Source: DASUPK01 sp963833375 (lineage in GTDB: Bacteria > Actinomycetota > Thermoleophilia > Solirubrobacterales > 70-9). Taken from it: DNA of 64,000 nucleotides. Made by a program: the position numbers and the translations under genes. The notes beneath the pieces are model-generated. The model searched no databases. It was given only the letters and a program-made list of their open reading frames with translations, and had not been told where the DNA came from. The DNA lies in the NCBI GenBank assembly GCA_963833375.1, contig CAWHXR010000010.1:186001-250000 (forward strand), in the 5' to 3' direction. The stretch's first letter is position 1. Each line of letters begins with the position of its first letter. Positions 7,274 to 16,361 of the stretch are shown here, piece by piece.

Positions 7274-10200
7274 CTAGCCGGCAACCGGCTCGCGCGCGCG
7301 AGCGGCGAGGGCCGGGGCGCCGAGCTCCTCGTACTCGGCGGCGGCCTCGTCGAGCAGCCGCTCCGCTGCCTCCGGATCGCTCTCCAGCAGCAGCCGGCCC
7401 TGCACGACCCGGCAGCGCGCCGCGTCGAGGGGACGGCCCAGCTGCAGCCACTTCTCGCGCGCCTCGTCGATCTTCCTCGCGCCCTCCTCGGCCGCCTCCG
7501 CACAGGCGCCGGCGGCCTCGGCGGTCGCCGCCTCTCCGACCGGGTAGTGCAGCCGGCCGGCGAGCCGATCGGCCTCCTCCGCGGCCGCCCGCGCCTGATC
7601 CCAGCGCCCCTCGAGGGCGAGGACCACCGCGCGGGCCGAGATCGCCTCGACCGACTGCGCAATCAGCCCGGCGCGTTCGCAGATGTCGAGGGCGCGGGAG
7701 AGCTCCGTCTCGGCGCCCGAGAGGTCTCCGCTCTCCCGCAGGGTGATCGCCAGCCAATGGAGCGCGGTGAAGGCGACCTCGGAGCGCCCCACCTGCTCGC
7801 CGAGCTCATGGGCGCGCCGGAAGGACTTGCTCGCCTCGTCCCAGTCGCCCACCCGCCAGCTCAGCACCCCGCGCATCAGGTCGGGGAAGCAGAGCTTGCC
7901 GTGCAGACCCTCGCGCTCCGCGAGCCGCGAGCTCGCCTCGGCCGACCGCTCGACTGCCTCCCAGTCGCCCGATTCGACGGCGAGCTGCCCGAGGGATGCA
8001 TGCAGCTCCACCTGGGACGGGAGGTCGCCGACCTCCTGGGCGATCTCGAGGGCCTCGCGGTAGGCCTCTGCGGCGCCCTCGTAGTCGGCCTCGGAGACCT
8101 CCAGGTGGTAGCCGAGCGTAAGCAGGGCGCGAACCGCCTCGGCGCGATCGGACTCGCGCGCGAGCGCGACGGAGCGCTCGAGGTTCTCTCGCGCCTTCTC
8201 CGAGTCCCCGATGCGGCCGAAGACCCGGCCGAAGATGCCGTGCGCCCGGCTCGCGGCGCGCGCCTCGTCCAGCCGCTCCGCGAGGCGCAGCGCCTTCTCC
8301 GAGGCGTAGATGGCCAGCATGTTGTCGCCGGTGTGCATGTACAGCGAGGCAGCCTCCTCGTAGAGGCGGACGAGCTCGATACAGGGCGGGCCGTCCTTGA
8401 GCAGGTCGATGCCGCGCTGGTAGTTGTCGATCGAGGCACGGCGCTCGCCCTTGTGCCAGAGGGCCGCGCCGATCTTCCGGTGCAGGTCGGCGACCCGGGC
8501 GAGATCCTCCTGGGCGCGGTGGTACTCCAGACAGCGCTCCCACACCCCCACCGCCGCATCGACGCGCCCCATCCTCAGGGCGACATCGCCCTGCTTCTCG
8601 CCGATCCGGGCGACTGTGCCGGCGTCGAGGGACTCCGAGATCTCGAGCGCCGCCGTGTACCGGTCGAAGGCCTCCGCGTTGGAGTAGAGGGCCGCCGCGG
8701 CGTCGGCGGCGGCCTCCAGCGACTCCTGGGCCTGGGCCTGGAGCTCACCGAGGGCGTCGGACTCCAATCCCGCCTCGGAGCCGAGCGAGGCGGCGCGGGC
8801 GAAGTGCTCGGCGATCAGCCCGATGACGCCGTCGCTGCGCTCGCCTGCGCGGTCCCGGATGAACTCCGCGACCTCGACGTGCTTCCGGCAGCGGACGGAC
8901 TTCGGGAGCATCGAGTAGGCGACGTCCCGGATCAGGACGTGCTTGAAGGCGTATTCGCGCTCGCCCGCGAGCCGGCCGCCGGCGCTGGGGATGAGGAGGT
9001 CCTTCTCCTCGAGATTGGCCAGGGTCGCGCCCAGGTCAAGTCCCTCCTCGGCGGCCGTCGCGGCCAGGGCGCCTTCCCAGAAGGTCTGCCCGACCACCGA
9101 GGCCGACTGGAGCAGTCGCCGCTCGAGGCGATCGAGGGAGTCGAGCCGCGCGGCAAGCAGCGACTGCACGGTGCTGGGCAGCGCCTGGGCCTCCGCCGTC
9201 TCCTCCTCCAGCAGGCGGTTGACCATCTCCTCCGCGAAGAGCGGGTTGCCGCCGGAGCGCTCGGCGACCTGCGGGACCACGTCGCCGGAGCCGTTGTCGC
9301 TGCTCGGCATCAGCGCAGCGACCAGCTCGCGGGTCTCGCTCTCGGTGAGCGGCTCCAGCGAGATCGTGGTGGCGTTGCGCCGGCCGCCGCCCCAGCCGGG
9401 CCGGCGCTCGAGGAGCTCGTCGCGGGTCAGGCAGACGAGCAGCAGCGGCGCCCGCACCCAGCGCGTCAGGTGGTCGATCAGATCGAGCATTCCCTCGTCG
9501 GCCCAGTGGATGTCGTCGATGGCGAGGACGAGCGGGCGGCGGCGGGCGATGCCCTCGACCACGGCGCGGGCGGCCGAGAAGAGCGCCTCGCGCATCCGCT
9601 GCGGATCCGGCTCTGCCTGGCGAAGCTCCTCGGGGGGCTCGAGGCCGAGCGGGATCGCGAGCAGGCCGGCATTCCGCTCGCCCGAGGCCTCGTCCCCGAG
9701 CTCCTTCATCAGCTCGGTGACGCCCCCTCGCAGCTTCGCCCAGGCGGCGTCGGGGGCGTCGGTGTCGCGGATCTCGAACTCGTCGTTGAGGACCTCGGCC
9801 AGGGCCCAGTAGGCGATCCCGGCGCCGTACGGGGGGCACTGCCCCCGCCTGATCGTCGGGGGGTCCTCGGAGTCGGCGAGGGTCGACATCAGCTCGCGAA
9901 GCAGCCTCGACTTGCCGACGCCCGCCTGGCCGATCACGGTGACGAGGTGGGGACGTCCCTCGCGCTCGACCCGCTCGACCAGCGAGGTGAGCAGGCTGGC
10001 TTCCTCCTCGCGCCCGATCAGAGGAGTCTGGGCGCGGCCGGCTGCCCGGCGGGGCTCCGAGAGGACGCCGGTCGCCTCCCAGGCGGGCACCGGCTCCTCC
10101 TTGCCCTTCAGCGCCAGGGGCTCGAGCCGCTCGTAGGAGATCGCTTCGCGGCTGGCGCGGTACGTCGACTCGCCGACGGTTACGCTCTCCGGTCTGCCGG

Positions 10201-10837
10201 CGGCCTGGAGCCGCGCGGCGACGTTGACCGGGTCGCCCATCACCGTGTAGCGATCGCCCACGGCGCCGGCCATCACCTCGCCGGAGTTGATCCCCACCCG
10301 CAGCGAGAAGTCCACGCCGTACTTCTCGCGGCTCTGCCGGTTGGCCCCCTCCATCGCCGCCTGCATCGCGAGTCCGGCGCGGACGGCCCGCTCCGGGTCG
10401 TCCTCGTGGGCGACCGGCGCGCCGAAGACGCCCATCACGTTGTCGCCGATGAACTTGTCGATCGATCCCCCGAAGCTCTCGATCTCCTCGCCGAGCACAC
10501 GGAGGGTGCGGTCGACGAGCGCCTTGACGGCCTCCGGATCCATTCGCTCGGCCGCCGCCGTGTACCCGGAGAGGTCCGCGAACAGGACGGTCGCCTGGCG
10601 GCGCTCCTCCGGCGGCGCCTCGGCCAGAGCTGGAGGCGCCGCCGTCGTCGCCGGGGCGGGCGAGGCGGACACGTCGGAGAGCGCCGTGCCGCACTCGATG
10701 CAGAACTTGGCGCCCATCGGGTTCTCGGCCCCGCAGCTCGGGCAGCTGGGGGAGAGCTCCGCCCCGCATGCCATGCAGAAGCGCGCGCGCACGGGGTTCT
10801 CGGCGGCGCAGCTCGGGCAGGCTCTCCTCCCCTCCAT
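7274..10837 (-). CDS. Zinc-ribbon / adenylate-guanylate cyclase / AAA ATPase / TPR multidomain protein
   Basis: A 1187-aa protein. Two zinc ribbons (Cys 7, 10, 21, 24 and 32, 35, 46, 49) lead into a class III nucleotide cyclase domain (about 80-245). VLFADLSGYT and FIGDNVMGVFG supply the two metal-binding Asp, and DPVNVAARLQ is the conserved end. A P-loop ATPase follows with Walker A GQAGVGKS and Walker B LVLAIDDIHWAD, then about 500 residues of TPR-like helical repeats. Such proteins join a cyclase to an STAND-type switch. The ligand sensed by the TPRs is unknown. The gene is divergent from the lipoprotein gene; TATCCT lies ten bases before the ATG. Confidence 0.92.
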   Translation of the reverse strand: MEGRRACPSCAAENPVRARFCMACGAELSPSCPSCGAENPMGAKFCIECGTALSDVSASPAPATTAAPPALAEAPPEERRQATVLFADLSGYTAAAERMDPEAVKALVDRTLRVLGEEIESFGGSIDKFIGDNVMGVFGAPVAHEDDPERAVRAGLAMQAAMEGANRQSREKYGVDFSLRVGINSGEVMAGAVGDRYTVMGDPVNVAARLQAAGRPESVTVGESTYRASREAISYERLEPLALKGKEEPVPAWEATGVLSEPRRAAGRAQTPLIGREEEASLLTSLVERVEREGRPHLVTVIGQAGVGKSRLLRELMSTLADSEDPPTIRRGQCPPYGAGIAYWALAEVLNDEFEIRDTDAPDAAWAKLRGGVTELMKELGDEASGERNAGLLAIPLGLEPPEELRQAEPDPQRMREALFSAARAVVEGIARRRPLVLAIDDIHWADEGMLDLIDHLTRWVRAPLLLVCLTRDELLERRPGWGGGRRNATTISLEPLTESETRELVAALMPSSDNGSGDVVPQVAERSGGNPLFAEEMVNRLLEEETAEAQALPSTVQSLLAARLDSLDRLERRLLQSASVVGQTFWEGALAATAAEEGLDLGATLANLEEKDLLIPSAGGRLAGEREYAFKHVLIRDVAYSMLPKSVRCRKHVEVAEFIRDRAGERSDGVIGLIAEHFARAASLGSEAGLESDALGELQAQAQESLEAAADAAAALYSNAEAFDRYTAALEISESLDAGTVARIGEKQGDVALRMGRVDAAVGVWERCLEYHRAQEDLARVADLHRKIGAALWHKGERRASIDNYQRGIDLLKDGPPCIELVRLYEEAASLYMHTGDNMLAIYASEKALRLAERLDEARAASRAHGIFGRVFGRIGDSEKARENLERSVALARESDRAEAVRALLTLGYHLEVSEADYEGAAEAYREALEIAQEVGDLPSQVELHASLGQLAVESGDWEAVERSAEASSRLAEREGLHGKLCFPDLMRGVLSWRVGDWDEASKSFRRAHELGEQVGRSEVAFTALHWLAITLRESGDLSGAETELSRALDICERAGLIAQSVEAISARAVVLALEGRWDQARAAAEEADRLAGRLHYPVGEAATAEAAGACAEAAEEGARKIDEAREKWLQLGRPLDAARCRVVQGRLLLESDPEAAERLLDEAAAEYEELGAPALAARAREPVAG

Positions 10838-10938
10838 ATCGGACCTGAGGATAGGCCCAGCGATCGCAACCTGCCGCTAAAGGCCTTGCGCTACGCTCCG
10901 GCGCCGCTGCACCCGGCCCGGAGAGTGAGAGAACAACC

Positions 10939-12003
10939 TTGAACAGGACCCGCGCCCTACTCGCCCTCGCCCTTGCGATCGCTGCCGCCCTGCTGATCGC
11001 CGCCTGCGGAGGCGGGGGGAACGACCAGGACCCGCAGCAGGTCCTGCACCAGACCTTCAGCAACCCGACCCCGATCCAGAGCGGCGCCCTGGATCTCGAC
11101 GTCCGGGTCGAGACCTCGGGAGGCGACAATCCCGGGAGCCTCGAGGTGAAGCTGGGAGGCCGGTTCCAGAGCCGGCCGAACGGGCAATTCCCCGAGTTCG
11201 CCTTCGACGTCTCGCTCAAGGGGGAGAGCGGGTCCCAGAGCTTCTCGGGAACCGGCGGCCTCACCTCGACGGGCGATCAGGCTTTCGTCAATTTCCAGGG
11301 GACCGACTACGCGGTGCCCCAGCAGCTCTACGACGAGTTCGTCACCTCGTATACGCAGCTGCAGGGCAAGAACCCCTCCCAGGGGACCGGTCTCCTCCAG
11401 CGGCTCAACATCAGCCCGGCAGGCTGGCTGACGGACCTGAAGAATGAGGGCACCGAGGACGTCGAGGGAACGAAGACGATTCACGTCTCGGGCAAGGCCG
11501 ACGTCTCCCAGATAGTCACCGACCTGAAGACGATCGCCGAGAAGGCCGGCAGCGCCGTCGGCAACGTCGACGTCGGCCAGCTCGATCAGCTCGACAGCGT
11601 CATCCAGTCGGGCGACGTCGACGTCAACTCCGGCGAGACCGACAAGCTGCTGCGCCGGCTGCAGCTCAGCTTCGACCTGAAGCCCCCGGCAGGGACCCCC
11701 GGCGCGCCCGACTCGCTCACCTTCGACATGCAGCTCAACTTCGCCGACGTCAACAAGCCGCAGACCATCCAGGCTCCCGCGAACGCCCGGCCGCTCCAGA
11801 ACCTCCTCCAGCGGTACGGGATCAACCTGGGCAACCTCGGCAGCGCGCTTCGCGGCGGGGTGGGCACCAGCGGGGCGCTTCCCGAGTCGGGCGGTTCCAC
11901 CACCGCACCCAGCGCCTCTGCCACCCAGGCCTACCAGCAGTGCCTCTCGCAAGCCTCGGGCCAGGCCGAGCTGCAGCGGTGCGCCAACCTGCTGGGCCAG
12001 TAG
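10939..12003 (+). CDS. Secreted lipoprotein, LppX/LprAFG-like
   Basis: A 354-aa exported lipoprotein. The signal peptide (residues 1-22, ALLALALAIAAALLIAAC) ends in a lipobox with Cys23. The rest is soluble and rich in strands, with repeated forms such as LDVRVETSGG and IHVSGKADVSQIVTDLK. This resembles actinobacterial LppX/LprG-type proteins that carry lipids across the envelope. A Ser/Thr/Ala-rich stretch precedes a C-terminal block with two Cys (QQCLSQASGQAELQRCANLL). The start is a TTG at 10939. The universal stress protein gene follows after 14 bases. Confidence 0.75.
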   Translation: MNRTRALLALALAIAAALLIAACGGGGNDQDPQQVLHQTFSNPTPIQSGALDLDVRVETSGGDNPGSLEVKLGGRFQSRPNGQFPEFAFDVSLKGESGSQSFSGTGGLTSTGDQAFVNFQGTDYAVPQQLYDEFVTSYTQLQGKNPSQGTGLLQRLNISPAGWLTDLKNEGTEDVEGTKTIHVSGKADVSQIVTDLKTIAEKAGSAVGNVDVGQLDQLDSVIQSGDVDVNSGETDKLLRRLQLSFDLKPPAGTPGAPDSLTFDMQLNFADVNKPQTIQAPANARPLQNLLQRYGINLGNLGSALRGGVGTSGALPESGGSTTAPSASATQAYQQCLSQASGQAELQRCANLLGQ

Positions 12004-12017
12004 GAGGGGCGGGGTCG

Positions 12018-12440
12018 GTGTACCGGAACGTGGTGGTTGCCTACGACGGAAGCGAGGGCGCCAGGGCCGCCCTCGCTCGCGCGGTCGAGATCGCCGCCCG
12101 GGACGAAGCCGCCCTGACGGTCGTCGAGGCGACTGCGGGACAGATGCCGTCGGTGGTGCCGGGCGCTCCGCGCCAGTCCCCGCCGGAGACCGCGGAGAAG
12201 GCCCGCAAGGAGCTGCGCGCGGCGGTCGAGGAGCTGGACCCCGCCCTCGAGGCGAGCCCCTGGGTCGTGGGAGGTCCGCCGGCGAAGGCGATCCTGACCG
12301 TGGCCGAGGACATCGAGGCAGATCTGATCGTGACGGGCTCCCGCAACCGCGGCGCGATTGCCCGCGCCGTCCTGGGAAGCATCAGCACCGAGATCCTGCA
12401 CGGCGCGCGCTGCGACGTGCTGGTGGTGCAGCCGGGCTAG
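12018..12440 (+). CDS. Universal stress protein (UspA family)
   Basis: A 140-aa single Usp domain. The N-terminal VVVAYDGSEGARAAL and the C-terminal ATP-binding motif GSRNRGAIARAVLGSIS followed by CDVLVVQPG are diagnostic. The start is the GTG at 12018, with AGGAGG ten bases upstream; the frame is open further but only into the lipoprotein gene. It is probably co-transcribed with the lipoprotein gene. It overlaps the convergent flavoprotein gene by four bases. Confidence 0.92.
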   Translation: MYRNVVVAYDGSEGARAALARAVEIAARDEAALTVVEATAGQMPSVVPGAPRQSPPETAEKARKELRAAVEELDPALEASPWVVGGPPAKAILTVAEDIEADLIVTGSRNRGAIARAVLGSISTEILHGARCDVLVVQPG

Positions 12441-13669
12441 TCGACGTTCGGCGGCGCGTGTGGGTCGATGGTCATCGGCTCCACATGCCACTCCTGCGGT
12501 AGCGCGACCTCGACGTCGAGCGTCTCGCCGGGCGGGCGGCCCTGGCCGTGCAGCTCGCCGTGATAGAGCATCGGCGCCAGGTAGCGGCCGCTGATCTTGT
12601 GGGGCGGCCACCAGAGCCGGTCGAGGCTGGCGGTGCCCTCTCCGCCCCCGCCGGCGATCTCCGAGCGCATGTGCAGCGAGGCCTCGCCGGTCAGGAGCTG
12701 CCCCCGCAGCACCGGCCGGAACGGCTCGGGCTGGACCGCGGCGCCCAGGCGGTGAGCGATGTGCTCGGCCGCCGCGTCGGCCTGCTGGGTCGCGAGGCCG
12801 CCCTGCTTCAGCGGGAAGTTGGTGCCGTCGCCGGCGGCGTAGACGTCGTCCGCCCCGCGAACGCGCGAGTGCTGGTCGACCGGGATGAAGCCGTCCTCGT
12901 CCTGCGGCAGCCCCGCGATGGCCGGCCCCTCCATCGTGGGCAGCGAGATGACGACGTCCGCCTCGACCTTCCGGTCGCCGGGCGTGAGGACCAGGTCGCC
13001 ACCTTCCTGGTGCGCGCGCTCGCCGCAGACCACCTCGATCCCCCGGCCGCCGAGCAGCTCGCCGACGGCGACGCTGGCCGCCGCCCCGAAGGCGGCGAGC
13101 GGGGTCGGCTCGGGGGTGATCAGCGTGATCTTCGCCTCCACCCCGCGCTCGCGGGCGCGCCTCTCCGTCATCAGCGCCACCTCGTAGATCGGCAGCGACC
13201 AGGTGATGCTCGGGGGGACGACGAACGCGAGGCGGCCCGACGCGGCCGCGGCCTTGTCGAGGACCGGGTCGATGCTGAGCGGCTCGCGCGGGTCCGGGAA
13301 GGTGATCGCGTGGGGGAGGGCGGGGACGAAGCGACCGCCGACACAGACCACGAGGTAGTCGTAGTCGACGGCGGAGCCGTCGTCGAGCTCCAGCCGATGC
13401 TCGGCGGGATCGACGGCTGAGACCGCGCGGAGCATGAACTCGGCACCGTTCTCCTCGGCCAGCGGCTCGAGGGCGTACTGCTCCGGAGGCCCGAGCCCGA
13501 ACGGCTCCTCGACCAGCAGCGGCTTGTAGACGAAGTCGACGTCGGGCGCGATCATCGTCAGCCGGGCCCGGTCCCCGGCCAGATCACGGAGGGCGAGCAG
13601 CGCCTCGACTCCGGCCACGCCGCCGCCGGCGATCACCACGCGGGCCCCGTTGTCGCCATTCTCAGGCAC
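12437..13669 (-). CDS. NAD(P)/FAD-dependent oxidoreductase (NDH-2 / sulfide:quinone reductase-like)
   Basis: A 410-aa two-dinucleotide-binding flavoprotein. FAD-binding GGGVAGVEA lies at the N-terminus, and the second FAD site is VYAAGDGTNFPLKQGGLATQQAD. The insertion FPDPREPLSIDP and the overall length resemble the NDH-2/SQR family. I do not see the redox Cys pair of true sulfide:quinone reductases, so an NDH-2-like or flavoprotein reductase role is more likely. The start is the GTG at 13669 with a TAGACT -10 box six bases upstream (leaderless). Confidence 0.82.
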   Translation of the reverse strand: MPENGDNGARVVIAGGGVAGVEALLALRDLAGDRARLTMIAPDVDFVYKPLLVEEPFGLGPPEQYALEPLAEENGAEFMLRAVSAVDPAEHRLELDDGSAVDYDYLVVCVGGRFVPALPHAITFPDPREPLSIDPVLDKAAAASGRLAFVVPPSITWSLPIYEVALMTERRARERGVEAKITLITPEPTPLAAFGAAASVAVGELLGGRGIEVVCGERAHQEGGDLVLTPGDRKVEADVVISLPTMEGPAIAGLPQDEDGFIPVDQHSRVRGADDVYAAGDGTNFPLKQGGLATQQADAAAEHIAHRLGAAVQPEPFRPVLRGQLLTGEASLHMRSEIAGGGGEGTASLDRLWWPPHKISGRYLAPMLYHGELHGQGRPPGETLDVEVALPQEWHVEPMTIDPHAPPNVD

Positions 13670-13675
13670 GGTTTG

Positions 13676-13681
13676 AGTCTA
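13676..13681 (-). promoter_or_regulatory. -10 element TAGACT of the flavoprotein gene (leaderless)
   Basis: TAGACT is six bases from the GTG start. It shares the 66-base divergent gap with the antiporter promoter. Confidence 0.5.
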
Positions 13682-13723
13682 TTAGCCGAATCCGGGCGTG
13701 CGGTCGCCCGGAGGGACACCACC

Positions 13724-13729
13724 TAAGCT
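13724..13729 (+). promoter_or_regulatory. -10 element TAAGCT of the Ca2+/H+ antiporter gene (leaderless)
   Basis: TAAGCT is six bases (GCCCGC) from the ATG at 13736. There is no room for a Shine-Dalgarno sequence. Confidence 0.45.
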
Positions 13730-13735
13730 GCCCGC

Positions 13736-14884
13736 ATGCCGGAGCCCGCACTCCCCTCGCCCGAGAAGCGACGGCTCATCAGCGTCGACAGCTGGCCCTA
13801 TCTGCTCTCGCCGCTGATCCCGGCGGCGGTGATCGTCGACCTGGCCGATGCGCCGGCCACGGTCGTCTTCTTCGTCTCGGCCATTGCGCTGATCCCGCCC
13901 GCGGCGATGATGGGCCGCGCCACGGAGGAGCTCGCCGAGCGCTCCGGCAACGTGATCGGCGGGCTGCTCAACGTCACCTTCGGCAACGCACCGGAGCTGA
14001 TCATCGCCCTCTTCGCGCTCGGCAAGGGGCTCCACGAGGTGGTCAAGGCGTCGCTGATCGGATCGATCCTCGGCAACGTCCTGCTGGTCTTGGGCGCGGC
14101 GATGCTCGTGGGCGGCCTGAGTGGCGGCCGGAGCCGGGGCGTCCAGAAGTTCGGTCAGACGGCGGCGAACGTCCAGTCGACCATGCTGCTGCTGGCGGTG
14201 GCCGCCCTGATCATGCCCGGGGTGTTCGCGCTGGTGGAGGGAGGCGGGCTGCCACACGCCGGCGACGCGCGGGTCCACTACGGCGGAGATCTGGAGAGGC
14301 TCTCCTTCGCGGTGGCGTGGGTCCTGATCCTCTCCTATGCGGCGGGCCTGCTCTTCTCGCTGCGCACGCACAGCCATCTCTTCAACCCGCACGAGGAGGA
14401 GTCGAGCACGGAGGGGAGGGGCGAATGGACAACCCGCAGGTCGGTGATCGCCCTGGCGATCTCGGGTGCGTTCGTCGGCGTGCTCTCGGAGATCCTCGTC
14501 GGCTCCATCGAGGAGACCTCGCATGCCATCGGTCTCTCGGAGTTCTTCATCGGCGCGATCGTGGTCGCGATCGTCGGCAATGCGGCGGAGCACTGGGTGG
14601 CGGTGCTGGTCGCCTACAAGAACAAGATGAGCCTCGCCGTCAACATCGCGATCGGCTCGAGCGCCCAGGTCGCCTTGTTCGTCGCTCCGGTGCTGGTGCT
14701 CGTCTCCTTCGTGCTCGGACCGCACCCGATGGCGCTGGTCTTCAACGGCTTCGAGATGGCGGCGGTGGCGATCGCCGCGATCATCGCCAACCAGATCACC
14801 CAGGAGGGCGAGTCCACCTGGTACGAGGGCCTGCAGCTGCTGCTCGTCTACGCGGTGCTGGCGCTGACCTTCGGGTTCGCGTAG
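13736..14884 (+). CDS. cax: Calcium/proton antiporter (CaCA superfamily, CAX type)
   Basis: A 382-aa polytopic membrane protein with about eleven hydrophobic segments. The two inverted alpha repeats are visible: GGLLNVTFGNAPELIIALFAL and, in the second half, VAIVGNAAEHW with SLAVNIAIGSSAQVALFVAP. Each carries the conserved acidic residue that binds Ca2+. A cytoplasmic loop of mixed charge (FNPHEEESSTEGRGE) separates the halves. It should export Ca2+ in exchange for H+. It is transcribed alone from a leaderless promoter. Confidence 0.93.
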   Translation: MPEPALPSPEKRRLISVDSWPYLLSPLIPAAVIVDLADAPATVVFFVSAIALIPPAAMMGRATEELAERSGNVIGGLLNVTFGNAPELIIALFALGKGLHEVVKASLIGSILGNVLLVLGAAMLVGGLSGGRSRGVQKFGQTAANVQSTMLLLAVAALIMPGVFALVEGGGLPHAGDARVHYGGDLERLSFAVAWVLILSYAAGLLFSLRTHSHLFNPHEEESSTEGRGEWTTRRSVIALAISGAFVGVLSEILVGSIEETSHAIGLSEFFIGAIVVAIVGNAAEHWVAVLVAYKNKMSLAVNIAIGSSAQVALFVAPVLVLVSFVLGPHPMALVFNGFEMAAVAIAAIIANQITQEGESTWYEGLQLLLVYAVLALTFGFA

Positions 14885-15116
14885 CTAGCCCAGCTCGTAG
14901 GTGAGCGTGAGGGTGTGGTTGCCCTGCTCGTCGGCGAGCATCGTCCCCTCGCCCGATATCCCCTCGAGCTCGCCCGTGCCCGTCCCGGGGACGATCGTCC
15001 CGGTGTTGGTCACGCCGCCGGGCGAGAGGTTGGGAATGGACCCGGAGTGCGCCCTCGGCCTCGCCATAGGGCTCCTCGTCGTAGCGGTCGCTGGTGAAGG
15101 GGGCCGAGGCGTTCAC
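14885..15116 (-). pseudogene. DUF3224-like gene with internal deletion and frameshift
   Basis: Read from the GTG at 15116, the first codons give NASAPFTSDRYDEEPYGEAEG, the usual start of DUF3224 proteins. From about 15050 the sequence matches the family's C-terminus in another frame (SGSIPNLSPGG, IVPGTGTGELEGISGEG, GNHTLTLTYEL). The middle part, some 60 residues of a protein that is normally about 130 aa, is missing, and the join shifts the frame. Both ends are recognisable, so this is a recent loss. It lies next to the other broken gene, bcp. Confidence 0.65.
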
Positions 15117-15150
15117 GCGCGCGACGCTATCGCCTCGGCCGCGCTCGAAG

Positions 15151-15334
15151 TCAAGCCGAGGCCAGCTCCCCCAGAGCCTCGAGGACCACCTCGTCATGGG
15201 TCTTCGGCGAGACCTTCGGGAAGACCTTGGCCACCTTGCCCTCCGGGTCGATCACGAAGGTCGTCCGCTGCACTCCCATGTAGGCCGCGGTGGTCTCGGA
15301 TCCCGCAGGCCTGCGTGGTGCAGCCGGGAGTGTC
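15151..15334 (-). pseudogene. bcp: 3' part of a broken bcp-type peroxiredoxin gene
   Basis: In one frame, 15293-15334 encodes DTPGCTTQACGIRD, the catalytic motif of Bcp/PrxQ. In another frame, 15151-15300 encodes AYMGVQRTTFVIDPEGKVAK and VSPKTHDEVVLEALGEL, the C-terminus of the same family. About 55 residues between them are gone. The missing 5' end appears at 16969-17100 on the same strand, so one gene has been split and then eroded. Confidence 0.7.
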
Positions 15335-15449
15335 GCCTCGAGCTGTCCCTCGAGCGAGAACTTGACGACCTGGTTGCCCCGAGCGAAGGGAGGAATGGCT
15401 GGGGACGACAACGGAGTAGGGTCGCCCACTCAACTACATGGAGGTATCT

Positions 15450-15725
15450 ATGCATATCGTCGTGGAGCACCGGATCATCGATCCGGAGAAGTTCTCCTCA
15501 ATGGACGCCGCGGAGGTTGCCGAAGGAGGATCGCCCGCTCAGTTGCGGCAGTTCCTCCCGCCCAAGGACGGGTCGGTGGCAACCTGCGTGTGGGAGGCGG
15601 ACTCGACCGACTCGCTGCGGGAGTACCTCGACCCGGCTACCGCCGGCGTGACTGAGAACACATACATCGAGGTCGACGAGGAGAACGCGATCGGTCTTCC
15701 GGAGGCTGCTGCGGCGGGCGCGTAG
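15450..15725 (+). CDS. Small conserved-looking hypothetical protein (ferredoxin-like fold suspected)
   Basis: A 91-aa protein beginning MHIVVEHRIIDPEKF and ending ENTYIEVDEENAIGLPE, with CVWEADSTDSLREYLD between. The strand-helix-strand pattern and the VWEA..S.D.L..Y block recall small dimeric alpha/beta-barrel proteins of the DUF4242/NIPSNAP kind; this is a guess from pattern. The ATG at 15450 with GGAGG five bases upstream is preferred over the in-frame ATG at 15438. It sits inside the insert that splits bcp and ends in a clear terminator. Confidence 0.65.
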   Translation: MHIVVEHRIIDPEKFSSMDAAEVAEGGSPAQLRQFLPPKDGSVATCVWEADSTDSLREYLDPATAGVTENTYIEVDEENAIGLPEAAAAGA

Positions 15726-15747
15726 TAGGGCTTCCGAGCGGCACCCG

Positions 15748-15777
15748 AAGCGCCCTCAACTTGGGGGCGCTTTCTCC
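15748..15777 (+). terminator. Rho-independent terminator
   Basis: An eight-base stem (AAGCGCCC / GGGCGCTT) with a nine-base loop is followed by TTTCTCCTTT. It lies 22 bases after the stop of the 91-aa gene. Confidence 0.75.
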
Positions 15778-15806
15778 TTTGCCCTCCCAGCCTTGGGCGC
15801 GTAAAT

Positions 15807-15899
15807 TTGATCGACCGTGAGCTGGGCCCGATCGCGCGAGCCGATGATCGCGCCCGGCTGCTGGCGACGATCCCCGGGGTCGGCCCGTTGCTCACGGCG
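15807..15899 (+). mobile_element. Fragment of an IS110-family transposase
   Basis: The translation LGPIARADDRARLLATIPGVG matches the region where the C-terminal transposase domain (Transposase_20) of IS110-type transposases begins. The similarity stops at GPLLTA, where the frame meets the SnoaL gene's end. Only about 31 codons remain. The fragment marks insertion and decay inside the split bcp gene. Confidence 0.6.
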
Positions 15900-15912
15900 T
15901 ATCGCCGGCCCT

Positions 15913-16326
15913 TCAGCCAGCCGCCTGCGTGGCGAGCGCGTCGGCCATCAGCGGCGCCAGCGCCGCGCGATCGAAGTAGACCTCGTTTCGCTTCAGTTGG
16001 CCGCCCTCGATCAGGACCAGGTCCATGCCGTCGACCTCGACGCTCTCCTTCCCTCCGGGAACGCGAAACGAGGCGCGCCATAGGCCCGCCGCCCCGTCGG
16101 TGTCCGCGAGCGGGAACGTCTCCTTCACGCTCCAGTGCATCTGCCAGCGGCTGAACAGCTTCGTCAGATAGCGGCTGAAGGCGTCCGGACCCTCGACGGC
16201 CCCGCGGGTGTTGGGGTCGACGTAGATCAGGTCGTCCGTGTAGCAGGCGACCACCCGTTCCACGTCCTGGTCGTTCCAGGCCTCGATCAGGGGCTTGGAG
16301 ATGGCCTGCAGCTCGTCGATGTCCAT
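15913..16326 (-). CDS. SnoaL-like / NTF2-fold protein
   Basis: A 137-aa protein with the NTF2-like pattern: the first helix around ISKPLIEAWNDQDVERVVACYTDDLIYVDPN, then AFSRYLTKLFSRWQMHWSV and a C-terminal strand region. SnoaL-like proteins bind or isomerise small hydrophobic molecules; the ligand is unknown. It is divergent from the TetR gene with a shared operator-like region, so it is probably a target of that regulator. It lies within the insert that splits bcp. Confidence 0.82.
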   Translation of the reverse strand: MDIDELQAISKPLIEAWNDQDVERVVACYTDDLIYVDPNTRGAVEGPDAFSRYLTKLFSRWQMHWSVKETFPLADTDGAAGLWRASFRVPGGKESVEVDGMDLVLIEGGQLKRNEVYFDRAALAPLMADALATQAAG

Positions 16327-16361
16327 CGCAATCCTCTCGTGCGGGTTCCGGTCGCGGTTGC

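Noticed and set aside
6707..10942. A 1411-codon open frame opposite the cyclase gene, and similar long frames at 2126-3985, 9036-11264, 17943-20408, 21074-23221 and 40535-42760
   Set aside because: High GC removes stop codons from antisense frames. These translations are rich in Arg, Gly, Ala and His with no domain, and the opposite strand carries clear protein families.
15807..16154. A 115-codon frame running on from the IS110 fragment
   Set aside because: Only the first 31 codons resemble the transposase; the rest is the antisense of the SnoaL-like gene.
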